From the NCBI GenBank assembly GCA_017404515.1, contig JAFRCG010000015.1:1-33430 (forward strand): a DNA stretch of 33,430 nucleotides, read 5' to 3'. Position numbers and translations under genes: made by a program. How positions within the stretch are numbered: the first letter of the stretch is position 1; each line of letters begins with the position of its first letter. A model generated the notes under the pieces. That model made no database searches and was not told where the DNA came from. It saw only the letters and a program-made list of their open reading frames with translations. Positions 23,420 to 32,070 of this stretch are shown piece by piece. This DNA is from Candidatus Saccharimonadota bacterium. Lineage in GTDB: Bacteria; Patescibacteriota; Saccharimonadia; Saccharimonadales; Saccharimonadaceae.

Positions 23420-23870
23420 GATTACTTTCCGATGCGGCTTCTGGATTTATCTGGCGAAAGGCAGTACCTAGAACGCCATTGATAAACCGAGAGGAATTGT
23501 CCGAGCCAAAAGCTTTAGCTAGCTCTACGGCTTCGTTAATAACAACTTTAGGTGGCACTTTATCACCACAATATTTGAGCTCATAGAGGCCGATGCGCAA
23601 AATGTTGCGATCGATAGCAGCAATAGAGCTGATTGGCCATTCTGGGGCCAATGGTTTTAGCTCATCATCTAGGGATTTGAATTTATCTACTACATTAGTG
23701 GTAAGGTCGTAAACAAATTCCGTATCCCCAAGTGCCTTTGCGTAAGGCTCAATATTTTTGGCGATAATAGTGTTGATATCGGCAGTGGCGTCGCCCGCCT
23801 TAGTACGGAACTCGTATTCGTACAAGCTCTGTAGTGATATAATTCTGCCTAGGTGCCGATTGCTTGCCAT
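23268..23870 (-). CDS. nusB: Transcription antitermination factor NusB with disordered tail
   Basis: NusB with S10 forms the antitermination complex on rRNA operons. Residues 1-145 show the all-helical NusB fold ([17 protein letters not shown] at the start; [30 protein letters not shown] near the end). The remaining 55 residues are Ser/Lys/Glu/Ala-rich and are encoded over the start of the Nudix gene. The ATG overlaps the rpmF stop (TAATG). The usual length is about 140, so the tail is extra. The stop is TAA. Confidence 0.93.
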   Translation of the reverse strand: MASNRHLGRIISLQSLYEYEFRTKAGDATADINTIIAKNIEPYAKALGDTEFVYDLTTNVVDKFKSLDDELKPLAPEWPISSIAAIDRNILRIGLYELKYCGDKVPPKVVINEAVELAKAFGSDNSSRFINGVLGTAFRQINPEAASESNHEESRSKKEKSPAASGQGDVADQETSKDTAPAEDIKAEAAKSEDEQDHQA

Positions 23871-24079
23871 TATTTTTTGTCGCTTTTCTTAGTTTTTTGC
23901 TTAGCTTTGGTAGTTGTCTTGACTTTCTTGGTCTTAACCTTGACATTAGGGGTAGTTTTGTTGGTTTCAAAAGCCTTGACTGGCGATTTCTTGTTAACGC
24001 TACGAGCAAGCTTTAAACGCAAGTGGCTGCGTCTAAGACCAGTCTTGCGTGCGCTACTCTGTTTTTTAGGTTCAGGCAT
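23870..24079 (-). CDS. rpmF: 50S ribosomal protein L32, zinc-free
   Basis: L32 is a small large-subunit protein. The 69-aa product begins [20 protein letters not shown], matching the family's MAVPK..SxSR...RRSH start, but has no CxxC pairs and ends in a Thr/Lys-rich tail. The identification rests on the first 25 residues and its size. GGAG precedes the ATG, and a near-consensus promoter lies just upstream. It leads the operon containing nusB, the Nudix gene and rnc. Confidence 0.85.
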   Translation of the reverse strand: MPEPKKQSSARKTGLRRSHLRLKLARSVNKKSPVKAFETNKTTPNVKVKTKKVKTTTKAKQKTKKSDKK

Positions 24080-24112
24080 TTTATGCTCCGTTTAATGATA
24101 TAAATTTAATTA

Positions 24113-24141
24113 ATTTTATCATAGTTTTTAGGAGATTTCAA
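24113..24141 (-). promoter_or_regulatory. Promoter of rpmF-nusB-Nudix-rnc
   Basis: Minus-strand -35 TTGAAA (24136-24141), 17 bases, extended -10 TGATAAAAT (24113-24118). It begins just after the leuS stop; no leuS terminator is seen. Confidence 0.8.
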
Positions 24142-24159
24142 TGGGGAAATTGCAATGCT

Positions 24160-26649
24160 TTATTTAGCAGCAACGATATTTAGCAATTTGGCTTTTTTGA
24201 CAAAAATAATCTTTTTGATGCCGTTTTTGGTAAATTTTTGGACATTTGGCTCACCCTTGGCTAATTCTTCTAATTTGGCCTGGTCTTCGAGTGCTTCCAC
24301 AGGGACAGAAAGTTTGGCGCGGAGCTTACCATTGACCTGGACAATCAACTCTATAGTGTCTTTTTTGAGATATTTTTCGTCCCAGGTTGGCCAGATGTCA
24401 TCAGACTCTAGCTTTTCTAGCATCTCTGAAGCAAGGTGAGGGGCAAAAGGCTTCAAAAGTTTGGCCAGAGTGATGAGATCCTCAGTCTTAGCACCAATTT
24501 TGTAAAGCTCGTTGACATACTCCATCAGAGAGGCAACTGCGGTATTAAAGCTGTGGCGATGGATATCTTCGGTGACTTTCTTGATGGTTTTGTGACGGAT
24601 GGCTAGCGTAGGAATCGACTCAGCCTGTTTCTTCGACCCCGTTCCTGCCGACCCACCAAAGCAGAGCGTCCAGCAGCGATTAAGGAAGCGATAGACACCA
24701 CCAACAGATTTAGGATCCCAGGCAGCATCAAGGTCGTATGGCCCAATAAACATCTCGTAGGTGCGTAAGGTATCAGCGCCATAGCCCTCATCGATAATAT
24801 CAAGCGGATCGATAACATTACCCTTGCTCTTGCTCATCTTTTTGCCATCTGGGGCGTTGATATAGCCATTATAGAGCAGAGTCTTGATTGGCTCGCGGAA
24901 AGGCAAGTACCCCTGATCGGCAAAGAATTTACACCAGAAACGGATATAGAGCAAGTGCGCCACGGCGTGGTCGGCGCCCACATAGACATCGGTAGGAGCC
25001 CAGTATTTGATGGCATCCTCTGACCAAGCGTGCTGATTGTCATGAGGAGAAGCATAGCGCCAAAGATACCAAGATGAACAGGCATAGCCATCTAGAGTAT
25101 CCGTCTCTCTAGTCATGGTTTCTGTGTGAGTTTTGCCGGTTTTTTCGTCTTTGACCTCTATATCAACTTTGAGCCAATCTTTGGCCTTGGCTAACGCAGA
25201 ACGGCCAGAATTATCTGGTTTGTAATCTTCTACCTCTGGAATCAGCACTGGTAGCTGATCTTCTGGGATAGGATATTCATTGCCATCTTTGTCGTAGGCA
25301 ATAGGGATAGGACAGCCCCAATAGCGCTGCCTAGAGATAAGCCAGTCACGCATTTTGTAGGTAACTTTCTGCTTGCCCACACCTTGCTCCTCTAGCCAAG
25401 CAGTAACTACTTCCCTGGCGTCAGAGGTATCAGTGTCGTCAAAATGGCCAGAATTTACCAGTTTTCCTTCTCCGTGGTAACACTGCTCGCCATCTGTAGA
25501 GTTGTCCGGCTTCTCTATTACCTGTTTGACTGGGAGGTCAAATTTAGAGGCAAATTCAAAATCGCGTTCATCGTGCGCTGGCACAGCCATAATAGCACCT
25601 TCGCCATAGCCCATCAGGACATAATCAGACACCCAGATAGGGATTTTTTCTCCGGTGGCTGGATTGATAGCATAGCTCCCCGTGAAAACGCCAGTTTTTT
25701 CTTTGTTTTCTTGGCGTTCAATCTCAGATTTTTTGAGAGCATCGGTGCGGTAAGCATCAACTTTTTCCCTGGTTTCATCAGTTACAAGCTTGGAAACTGC
25801 GGGATGTTCTGGTGCCAAAACTAAGAAGGTAGCGCCAAAAATGGTATCTGGACGGGTGGTAAAGACCTTAATTTTAAAGTCTCCAGCTGATTCCTCACCC
25901 TCACTTATTATTTCAAACTCAATTTCTGCGCCATCAGAGCGGCCAATCCAGTTTCTCTGCATGGTTTTGATCTTGTCTGGCCAGTCTAGCTGGTCTATAT
26001 CAGAGAGGAGCTCATCAGCGTAATCAGTAATCTTGAAAAACCACTGTTTCATCTTCTTTTTCTCTACTTCTGAGCCACAGCGCCAACAATGACCGTTTTC
26101 TACCTGTTCATTGGCCAAAACTGTCTGGTCTACAGGGCACCACCACTGGTAACTCTCTTTGCGATAGGCCAAGCCCTTCTTATAGAGTTGCAGGAAGCAC
26201 CACTGGGTCCAGCGGTAATACTCTGGATCGGAGGTATTGATTTCCCTAGACCAATCGATAGCAAACCCTAAGCGCTTTAACTGTTTTCTAAAGTTTTTGA
26301 TATTAGTAGCAGTGGCTTCTTGAGGAGAAATACCGGTCTTGATAGCGTAATTTTCTGCAGGAAGGCCAAAAGTGTCATAGCCAAAGGGACGCAAGACATT
26401 CATCTCTTGCTGTCTATAGAATCTAGCAAGGACATCTACGATGGTAAAATTGCGCACATGGCCAACATGAAGACCAGCGCCAGAAGGATATGGGAACATC
26501 TCAGCAAGAAACACCTTAGGGGTATTCTGATCTTTAGGTAGGTCTTTACCATCTGCGCCAGCGGAAAAAGGCTGCGTTTCTTCCCAGATTTTTTGCCATT
26601 TTTGTTCAATTTTTTGTGGATTATATCTGTCCATAGCTTTTTTACTCAT
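24160..26649 (-). CDS. leuS: Leucyl-tRNA synthetase
   Basis: Charges tRNA-Leu with leucine and edits mischarged products. The 829-aa class I enzyme has the HIGH motif as HVGHVRN (about 62), a zinc module with CPVDQ (about 168) and CWRCG (about 188), the CP1 editing domain including TTRPDTIFGATFLVLAPEHP, and KMSKSKGNVIDP (about 603), then the anticodon-binding and C-terminal domains. Length is standard. I give the ATG at 26649; an ATG at 26634 (MDRYNPQ) is equally plausible, since the predicted transcript start near 26653 leaves almost no leader for 26649. Stop TAA. Confidence 0.97.
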   Translation of the reverse strand: MSKKAMDRYNPQKIEQKWQKIWEETQPFSAGADGKDLPKDQNTPKVFLAEMFPYPSGAGLHVGHVRNFTIVDVLARFYRQQEMNVLRPFGYDTFGLPAENYAIKTGISPQEATATNIKNFRKQLKRLGFAIDWSREINTSDPEYYRWTQWCFLQLYKKGLAYRKESYQWWCPVDQTVLANEQVENGHCWRCGSEVEKKKMKQWFFKITDYADELLSDIDQLDWPDKIKTMQRNWIGRSDGAEIEFEIISEGEESAGDFKIKVFTTRPDTIFGATFLVLAPEHPAVSKLVTDETREKVDAYRTDALKKSEIERQENKEKTGVFTGSYAINPATGEKIPIWVSDYVLMGYGEGAIMAVPAHDERDFEFASKFDLPVKQVIEKPDNSTDGEQCYHGEGKLVNSGHFDDTDTSDAREVVTAWLEEQGVGKQKVTYKMRDWLISRQRYWGCPIPIAYDKDGNEYPIPEDQLPVLIPEVEDYKPDNSGRSALAKAKDWLKVDIEVKDEKTGKTHTETMTRETDTLDGYACSSWYLWRYASPHDNQHAWSEDAIKYWAPTDVYVGADHAVAHLLYIRFWCKFFADQGYLPFREPIKTLLYNGYINAPDGKKMSKSKGNVIDPLDIIDEGYGADTLRTYEMFIGPYDLDAAWDPKSVGGVYRFLNRCWTLCFGGSAGTGSKKQAESIPTLAIRHKTIKKVTEDIHRHSFNTAVASLMEYVNELYKIGAKTEDLITLAKLLKPFAPHLASEMLEKLESDDIWPTWDEKYLKKDTIELIVQVNGKLRAKLSVPVEALEDQAKLEELAKGEPNVQKFTKNGIKKIIFVKKAKLLNIVAAK

Positions 26650-26659
26650 TATCTCTGTT

Positions 26660-26688
26660 ATTTTACCATATATTGTGGGAATAATCAA
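26660..26688 (-). promoter_or_regulatory. Promoter of leuS
   Basis: Minus-strand -35 TTGATT (26683-26688), 17 bases, extended -10 TGGTAAAAT (26660-26665). It overlaps the divergent promoter of the membrane-protein gene. Confidence 0.75.
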
Positions 26689-26701
26689 AATGTGCTATAA
26701 A
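26673..26701 (+). promoter_or_regulatory. Promoter of the divergent membrane-protein gene
   Basis: Plus-strand -35 TTGTGG (26673-26678), 17 bases, extended -10 TGCTATAAA (TATAAA 26696-26701). The two divergent promoters share 16 bases, so they cannot be occupied together. Confidence 0.7.
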
Positions 26702-26741
26702 ATAGTTAACAGGGGGCGTTCTTTGACAGGGAGGTGAAAAT

Positions 26742-27260
26742 ATGGAATTTTTTGCAGAATTTTTCAAGTCGTTTTATATAGAGTCACGCAGAAATTTTAT
26801 TGACGAGCTGCACGAGGAAGATATGTATGAAAACATTCGCCTTGCGGCGTTTCATAATGCCTGCGCAGAGTCAGACGGAGTGGTTTTTACCTATGACGAG
26901 ATGGAAGAAAACCGCATCAGGGCTAACAAAAACATGGAAATCTGCCGCAAAAATATCTATCTTTGGATTGACATTGGCGCCAAGATTTCCATGATCTATC
27001 TGGTGCTTTTCATCTTGGCTCATCCAGTTTTAGTGGTGGGGGTCTGTCTTTCTCTGATATTCAAAAATCTCTTGATTCTGGTGGGTTCTGGCGTTGCAAT
27101 TACAGCAATTTTTATAACAGAACTCATTATGCGGGTAATCACACTGAGGCAAATTAGTTCATCATATTACGATTATGGCTATGCCGAAGCCGTAGCACAG
27201 TTCTCTGATTCCAGAAACAACAGCATAGTAATCACACCCCCTACTAGAGCCCTGATATAG
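26742..27260 (+). CDS. Two-TM membrane protein of unknown function
   Basis: I do not recognise a family. The 172-aa product has an acidic/aromatic cytoplasmic-looking N-terminus (1-70), two hydrophobic stretches (about 78-106 and 108-132) and a polar tail rich in Tyr, Ser and Asn. It is the only real gene on the plus strand. The ribosome binding site GGGAGGTG precedes the ATG at ideal distance. The stop TAG (27258-27260) lies inside the terminator hairpin. Confidence 0.85.
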   Translation: MEFFAEFFKSFYIESRRNFIDELHEEDMYENIRLAAFHNACAESDGVVFTYDEMEENRIRANKNMEICRKNIYLWIDIGAKISMIYLVLFILAHPVLVVGVCLSLIFKNLLILVGSGVAITAIFITELIMRVITLRQISSSYYDYGYAEAVAQFSDSRNNSIVITPPTRALI

Positions 27261-27270
27261 GGCTCTTTTT
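27246..27270 (+). terminator. Intrinsic terminator, shared by convergent genes
   Basis: AGAGCCC (27246-27252) pairs with GGGCTCT (27260-27266) over a 7-nt loop, followed by TTTTT. It ends the membrane-protein gene and reads well on the minus strand too, where the methyltransferase gene ends at 27271. Confidence 0.85.
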
Positions 27271-27780
27271 CTAGAACGCTGTCTTGAGAGCATAGAGAGC
27301 AATTCCGGCAGCTACAGAGACATTGAAAGATTCTTTTTTGCCAACCATTGGAATTTCGATAAAGATATCAACATCGTCGTAGAGCTCCCTGTCGATGCCC
27401 TGGACTTCCTCACCTAGGATTAGTACCGCTTTTTCTCGCAAACGAGAAATCAGCGTACCAGAGCCCAAAGTGTATTTTCTGCCGTCATCAATCCGATTTT
27501 CTAGACCGATAATTTGGTAGCCGTCTTCTTTGTAGCGCTTCAAAAGCTTCCTTAGATCGTCAGTCCAGCGGATAGGGACCAGTTTTTCTGCGCCAAGGGC
27601 GGTTTTGGCAATTTGGCGCTCGATTTTGCCAGCTAGATGTGGCAAGAGATTAGGATTTAAAGGACTGGGCGTATACCCAGAGCAAATCACTTCTTCTATT
27701 CCTAGCCCCTCCGCTGTACGCAAGATTGCTCCTACGTTATAAGTTGACCTGATGTTGTGAAGACAAAGTATAATCTCCAT
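27271..27780 (-). CDS. SpoU/TrmH-family RNA 2'-O-methyltransferase
   Basis: SPOUT-fold enzymes methylate ribose 2'-OH in tRNA or rRNA using S-adenosylmethionine. The 169-aa protein has the three motifs of the family: NIRSTYNVGAILRTAE (9-24, with N15 and R21), LILGEEVQGID (120-130), and KKESFNVSVAAGIALY (148-163). It is the short form without an extra N-terminal domain, like TrmL, but the substrate cannot be assigned from sequence alone. AGGAG precedes the ATG, and it has its own promoter. Confidence 0.92.
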   Translation of the reverse strand: MEIILCLHNIRSTYNVGAILRTAEGLGIEEVICSGYTPSPLNPNLLPHLAGKIERQIAKTALGAEKLVPIRWTDDLRKLLKRYKEDGYQIIGLENRIDDGRKYTLGSGTLISRLREKAVLILGEEVQGIDRELYDDVDIFIEIPMVGKKESFNVSVAAGIALYALKTAF

Positions 27781-27797
27781 GAAGGCTCCTTTTTGCC

Positions 27798-27825
27798 ATT
27801 ATATCATAAAATAATGGCATGTCTA
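27798..27825 (-). promoter_or_regulatory. Promoter of the methyltransferase gene
   Basis: Minus-strand -35 TAGACA (27820-27825), 16 bases, extended -10 TGATATAAT (TATAAT 27798-27803). The predicted leader is about 11 nt. The same bases form a TGCCATTAT/ATAATGGCA hairpin that lacks a poly-U tail. Confidence 0.6.
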
Positions 27826-27861
27826 CTCATACCTACTCTTAGGTGACGCTCACGAGGGGCG

Positions 27862-30800
27862 CTATGCGATTTTGACGCAATCTGCGCCCAAGAGGTCAGA
27901 AAGAGGGTCAGTTAGATCCTTGCTGGCGTCCACCCTAAATGGCATCCGCATCGGGCGCTTGCCGGTTTTGTCTTCCAAAACTAGGATGATCTCTTGCATT
28001 CCCGGGTGAAGGTCACAGAGGTGCTTAATCTGTGTGAGCACATCAGTATCATCTGGGTTTTTGATAAGACAAAACAGGCGTTGGTGCGCAGGGTTCACCG
28101 GTGGCTGTACAGGGGTGGCGGGTGGCTCTGACGGCTTATTTGCTGGTTCCTTGGCCTTTCCTACGCGCTCAGCATAGACTTTGTTGTAAGACTTTTTCCG
28201 AGGTACTGAAGCAGGCGCAGCGAGTTTAACACCGGTAGGACGGTATTTTTCTAATTCTTCATCCGAGACAACTTCTATTGTATCAGCAGAAACGCTGATG
28301 TCTGGGGTAGGATTGCCATTTCTGTCAGTAGCATTAACTCTACCAGAGATTTTGACCACATTGTCTTGGACTAATTTTGCACCAAATTCGGCATAGACTT
28401 TTGGAAAAACTACCACATTCTGGCTATCGGTCTTGTTCTCTATCTTGATAAAGGCCATTTTTTCACCCTTGGACTTGGTGATAGTAGTGCGAACATCAGT
28501 GATAATGCCGCCAATTATCACTGCTTTATTGTCGTTTTCGGCGGTAATCAGAGAGTATGGGTGTGTTTGTTCCTCAAAATAGATGTCGTACTTGTCCAGA
28601 GGATGCGCAGAGAGGTAAAGTCCTAAAAGCTCTTTTTCCCAGAGGAGTTGCTCTTTTTCTGGGGCTTTAACAGGGGCCGGTTTTAGCTCTGGCTCTGGAA
28701 TAGCACCAGCAAGACCAAAAGCGTCAAAAAGACTGGTTTGACCAGAGGCGGTGTCTTTTTGACATCTGGCGCCATAGGCCTGAATAGCTTCTAGGTTAAA
28801 TAAGAGGTCGGAGCGGTCTCCAAAACGGTCAAAAGCGCCAGTTTTGATGGCAGCTTCCCAAGAACGCTTGTTGAATTTGGACGAATTGACGCGCTTAGCA
28901 AAGTCACAAACAGAGGTGAATGGGCCGTTTTTGTCTCTTTCAGGGATAACGACTTCTTCTACCAAAGCTTTTCCCATGCTCTTGATACCAGAGAGGCCAA
29001 AACGAATGGTTTTTTGACCTTTGACAATCGCAAAATCTCCATAAGATTCGTTAATATCTGGTCCTAGGACTTTGAGCCCCATGTGCTTACATTCGGTCAT
29101 CTCTATGGTGAGGCGATCTGTCCAGCGCATATCAGAGGTCATCAGCGCCGCCATAAAGGCATCTGGATAATGCGCCTTGAGATAAGCGGTCCAGTATGCA
29201 ATCAGGGCATAACAAGCGGCGTGAGACTTGTTGAAACAATAGTTAGCAAAATCTAGTAACTGATTCCAAAATGTTTCGGCGATTTCCTCTGTAGCGCCAC
29301 CAACTTCTACGGCACCCTTGATAAACTTAGGCTTTAACTCCTCCATTAATTTGACTTTTTTCTTGCCTACGGCTTTTCTCAGGGTATCAGACTCGCCACC
29401 GGTAAAACCACACCATTCCCTGGAAATCTGCATGAACTGCTCCTGGTAGATAAGGATGCCATAGGTATTTTTGAGCGCTGGCTCCAGGCCAGGATGGAGA
29501 TAGGTAATAGGCTCTTTGCCGTGTTTTCTGCGAATAAAACTATCAATAAACTGCATTGGGCCCGGACGATAGAGCGCTACCATAGCGATAATATCCTCAA
29601 AAGTGGAAGCTTTGAGGTCTTTCAGATAGCGCTTCATGCCGTCAGACTCCAGCTGGAAAACACCGGTGGTCTCAGCGCGCTGCAGCAAGGCGTAAGTTTG
29701 CTCGTCATCCAGAGGTAGAGAGTACATGTCTACGTCTTTGCCGTAGACTTTTCTAATCATGCGCAAGGCATTGTTGATAACAGAGAGGTTAGAGAGCCCC
29801 AAAAAGTCCATTTTGAGCAAGCCTAGCTCCTCTACTTGAGTCATTGGGAACTGAGCGGCCAAGACTTCCTCATTGTCAGCGCCACGCTTTTTGGCAACTT
29901 CTAGAGGGAGAAATTTGACTAAATCGTCTGGCGCAATAATCACACCACAGGCGTGGACGCCGTGAGAGCGAATTGTACCTTCTAGCCGAGAGGCAAAATC
30001 TATCACATTTTTGGCGGTAGGATTGGTTTCGTACTCATGTTTTAGGTCTGGGACATCTTTGATGGCGTCTTTTAGATGTACATGGTGGCCCATCACTGGA
30101 TCTGGTACTAATTTGGCGATGCGGTCTGATTCTGCGTATGGCACCTCTAGTACGCGCGCCACATCTCTAACGGCGTTTTTGGCCATCATCTTGCCAAAAG
30201 TGACGATATTAGACACCCGACCACGACCATATTTTTCGGTACAATACTTGATAACTTCATCTCGGCGGGTATCTTGAATGTCAGTATCAATATCTGGCAT
30301 GGAGACACGATCTGGATTTAGGAAGCGCTCAAAGAGTAGGTCGTATTTGAGCGGGTCTAGCTCTGTAATCCTCAGCGCGTAGGCTAGGATAGAACCTGCC
30401 GCTGAGCCACGGCCTGGACCGTAGACAATACGCTGGCGCTTACCCCAGTTAATGAAATCCTGCACAATCAGAAAATAACCATTATACCCCATGTGATCAA
30501 CCACGGAAAGCTCATAATCTATGCGTTCCAAAACATCTTTGCGATCAACCTTTTCCAGAATATTGCGACATTCTTTGACAGAGAGATTTTCTGTTTCTTT
30601 CTCTGTTTTGCCGCCATATCTAAATACTAGACCACGAAACACCAATTTATCAAGATAGGACTTTTCGTCATCACCTTTAGGAATTCCTGGGAATTTTGGA
30701 ATCAGAATCTGGCCAAGGTTGAGATCTACATCGCAGCGCTCAGCAATGCGCTTGGTGTTTCTGATGGCTTCTGGAAAATCTTTGCCCCAACGATTAATAA

Positions 30801-31620
30801 TGTCTTGAGGTGGAATAACATGTAGCTCAAAATCGCTAAGTGACATACGATTTTTGTCAGACAAGTTGGCGGCCGTACCAATACAGAGCAAAATTTCGTG
30901 GGCATCTTGGTCTTCGTGCTTGAGATAGTGTCCATCACAGGTGATCACCAGAGGTAGGCCAGTTTCTTTGGCTATTTTTTGCAAACCTTGATTGATACGA
31001 TTTTGGTCTTCCCAATGAGTTGGACTATCTGGATGACCGTGGTCCTGCATTTCTAGATAAAAACGATCTTTAAAGACTTTGGAATACCAATCTACTAGTT
31101 TCTTGGCACCGGCGTAATCATTTTCTTTGAGTTTAACGGAAATCTCCGATGAAGCGCAACCAGATAGACAGATAATACCCTCGTTGTATTGTTCCATCAA
31201 ATCATGATCGATGCGGGGCTTGTAATAAGTACCATTAATTTCTGCTTCAGTCATCATGCGACAGAGGTTTTCAAAGCCCTTCTTGTTCATAGCAAGAAGT
31301 GTGATGTGGAAACGCTCTTTGTCACGCGCAGGATCTTTGTCGGTGTATTTTCTGGCAGCCACATAGGCTTCTAGCCCTAGAATTGGCTTGATATTGTTGT
31401 CTCTAGCAGTCTTGTAGAGCTCTACTAGGCCACTCATGGTGCCATGGTCGGTAACAGCTACCGATTCCATACCGGATTCCTTAACAAAATCTACTAGGTC
31501 TGGAATCTTGGTAAGACCATCAAGCAAAGAATAGTGGGTGTGGTTGTGCAAATGCACAAAATCAGCCGGCGTAAGTTTGTCGCCTTCTGATACCGGGCTT
31601 AGTTTAACCTCCTCTGACAT
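27862..31620 (-). CDS. dnaE: DNA polymerase III subunit alpha with apparently intact PHP domain
   Basis: Replicative polymerase. The 1252-aa protein has an N-terminal PHP domain (about 17-270), palm with catalytic acidic residues in PDIDTDIQD (about 443), fingers, a helix-hairpin-helix region, and a C-terminal OB-fold (about 1020-1110) followed by a Pro/Ala linker and a small C-terminal domain. PHP ligands are kept: HLHNHTHYSLLDG, VTDHG, GLEAYVA, FHITLLA, LSGC and CDGHYLKHEDQDAHE, as in the metal-binding Thermus type rather than degenerate E. coli. The -10 box is only six bases upstream of the ATG, so the mRNA is probably leaderless. Stop TAG. Confidence 0.97.
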   Translation of the reverse strand: MSEEVKLSPVSEGDKLTPADFVHLHNHTHYSLLDGLTKIPDLVDFVKESGMESVAVTDHGTMSGLVELYKTARDNNIKPILGLEAYVAARKYTDKDPARDKERFHITLLAMNKKGFENLCRMMTEAEINGTYYKPRIDHDLMEQYNEGIICLSGCASSEISVKLKENDYAGAKKLVDWYSKVFKDRFYLEMQDHGHPDSPTHWEDQNRINQGLQKIAKETGLPLVITCDGHYLKHEDQDAHEILLCIGTAANLSDKNRMSLSDFELHVIPPQDIINRWGKDFPEAIRNTKRIAERCDVDLNLGQILIPKFPGIPKGDDEKSYLDKLVFRGLVFRYGGKTEKETENLSVKECRNILEKVDRKDVLERIDYELSVVDHMGYNGYFLIVQDFINWGKRQRIVYGPGRGSAAGSILAYALRITELDPLKYDLLFERFLNPDRVSMPDIDTDIQDTRRDEVIKYCTEKYGRGRVSNIVTFGKMMAKNAVRDVARVLEVPYAESDRIAKLVPDPVMGHHVHLKDAIKDVPDLKHEYETNPTAKNVIDFASRLEGTIRSHGVHACGVIIAPDDLVKFLPLEVAKKRGADNEEVLAAQFPMTQVEELGLLKMDFLGLSNLSVINNALRMIRKVYGKDVDMYSLPLDDEQTYALLQRAETTGVFQLESDGMKRYLKDLKASTFEDIIAMVALYRPGPMQFIDSFIRRKHGKEPITYLHPGLEPALKNTYGILIYQEQFMQISREWCGFTGGESDTLRKAVGKKKVKLMEELKPKFIKGAVEVGGATEEIAETFWNQLLDFANYCFNKSHAACYALIAYWTAYLKAHYPDAFMAALMTSDMRWTDRLTIEMTECKHMGLKVLGPDINESYGDFAIVKGQKTIRFGLSGIKSMGKALVEEVVIPERDKNGPFTSVCDFAKRVNSSKFNKRSWEAAIKTGAFDRFGDRSDLLFNLEAIQAYGARCQKDTASGQTSLFDAFGLAGAIPEPELKPAPVKAPEKEQLLWEKELLGLYLSAHPLDKYDIYFEEQTHPYSLITAENDNKAVIIGGIITDVRTTITKSKGEKMAFIKIENKTDSQNVVVFPKVYAEFGAKLVQDNVVKISGRVNATDRNGNPTPDISVSADTIEVVSDEELEKYRPTGVKLAAPASVPRKKSYNKVYAERVGKAKEPANKPSEPPATPVQPPVNPAHQRLFCLIKNPDDTDVLTQIKHLCDLHPGMQEIILVLEDKTGKRPMRMPFRVDASKDLTDPLSDLLGADCVKIA

Positions 31621-31626
31621 GGTTCT

Positions 31627-31655
31627 ATTATAGCAGAGACTTGAGGTCTTTTACA
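31627..31655 (-). promoter_or_regulatory. dnaE promoter placing the start site at the ATG
   Basis: Extended -10 TGCTATAAT (TATAAT 31627-31632) with a poor -35 (TGTAAA about 31650-31655, 17 bases). Only six bases separate the -10 from the ATG at 31618-31620, so transcription should start on the A of the start codon. No ribosome binding site fits in that gap. Confidence 0.65.
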
Positions 31656-31665
31656 GAGTTTAAGA

Positions 31666-32052
31666 CTATTTGCGTAATCTTTTGGCACCCTTTTCCAATT
31701 TTCTGGCGGTGCTGAGTTTGGCTTTTCTAATATTGCGGTTTGCAGTGCGACGAGCAGCATTAGCAGAAGTTTTAGCTTTTCTGCTGACAGTCTTGGCGCT
31801 TCTCTTAGCAGAAGCGGCTACGCGCTTTCCTTCTCTTTTAACATTCTTGGCAGCCTGACGACCTTGACGCTCTAGCTGCTTGCCCTTGGCCTTGGCAGTT
31901 TTGAGGGCTTTTTTGCCTTTTTTCTCTAAATCTTTTCTGGTTTCAGCGCCAGATTTAGGGGCAGTTAGAATTCCGGCAACTGCACCAGCTACGGCACCTA
32001 GAGCTGCTCCTAGCAAAAATCCACTACCTTTTGAACATTTTTTCTTTGCCAT
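31666..32052 (-). CDS. YtxH-like protein with histone-like basic tail
   Basis: Residues 9-45 match the YtxH pattern: GSGFLLGAALGAVAGAVAGILTAPKSGAETRKDL, a Gly/Ala-rich membrane segment followed by APKSG-ETR. The remaining 80 residues are Lys/Arg/Ala-rich with no acidic patches and look like a bacterial histone-H1-type tail. The 128-aa product could be a membrane-anchored DNA- or envelope-binding protein (inference). It follows the DUF948-like gene by 18 bases with AGGTGGG upstream of the ATG; a ytxG-ytxH pair is known in Bacillus. Stop TAG. Confidence 0.8.
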   Translation of the reverse strand: MAKKKCSKGSGFLLGAALGAVAGAVAGILTAPKSGAETRKDLEKKGKKALKTAKAKGKQLERQGRQAAKNVKREGKRVAASAKRSAKTVSRKAKTSANAARRTANRNIRKAKLSTARKLEKGAKRLRK

Positions 32053-32070
32053 TTACCCACCTTTCCTTTC

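Noticed and set aside
27795-27820. Hairpin TGCCATTAT/ATAATGGCA as a dnaE terminator
   Set aside because: No T-run follows on the minus strand, and the same bases carry the -10 box of the methyltransferase promoter.
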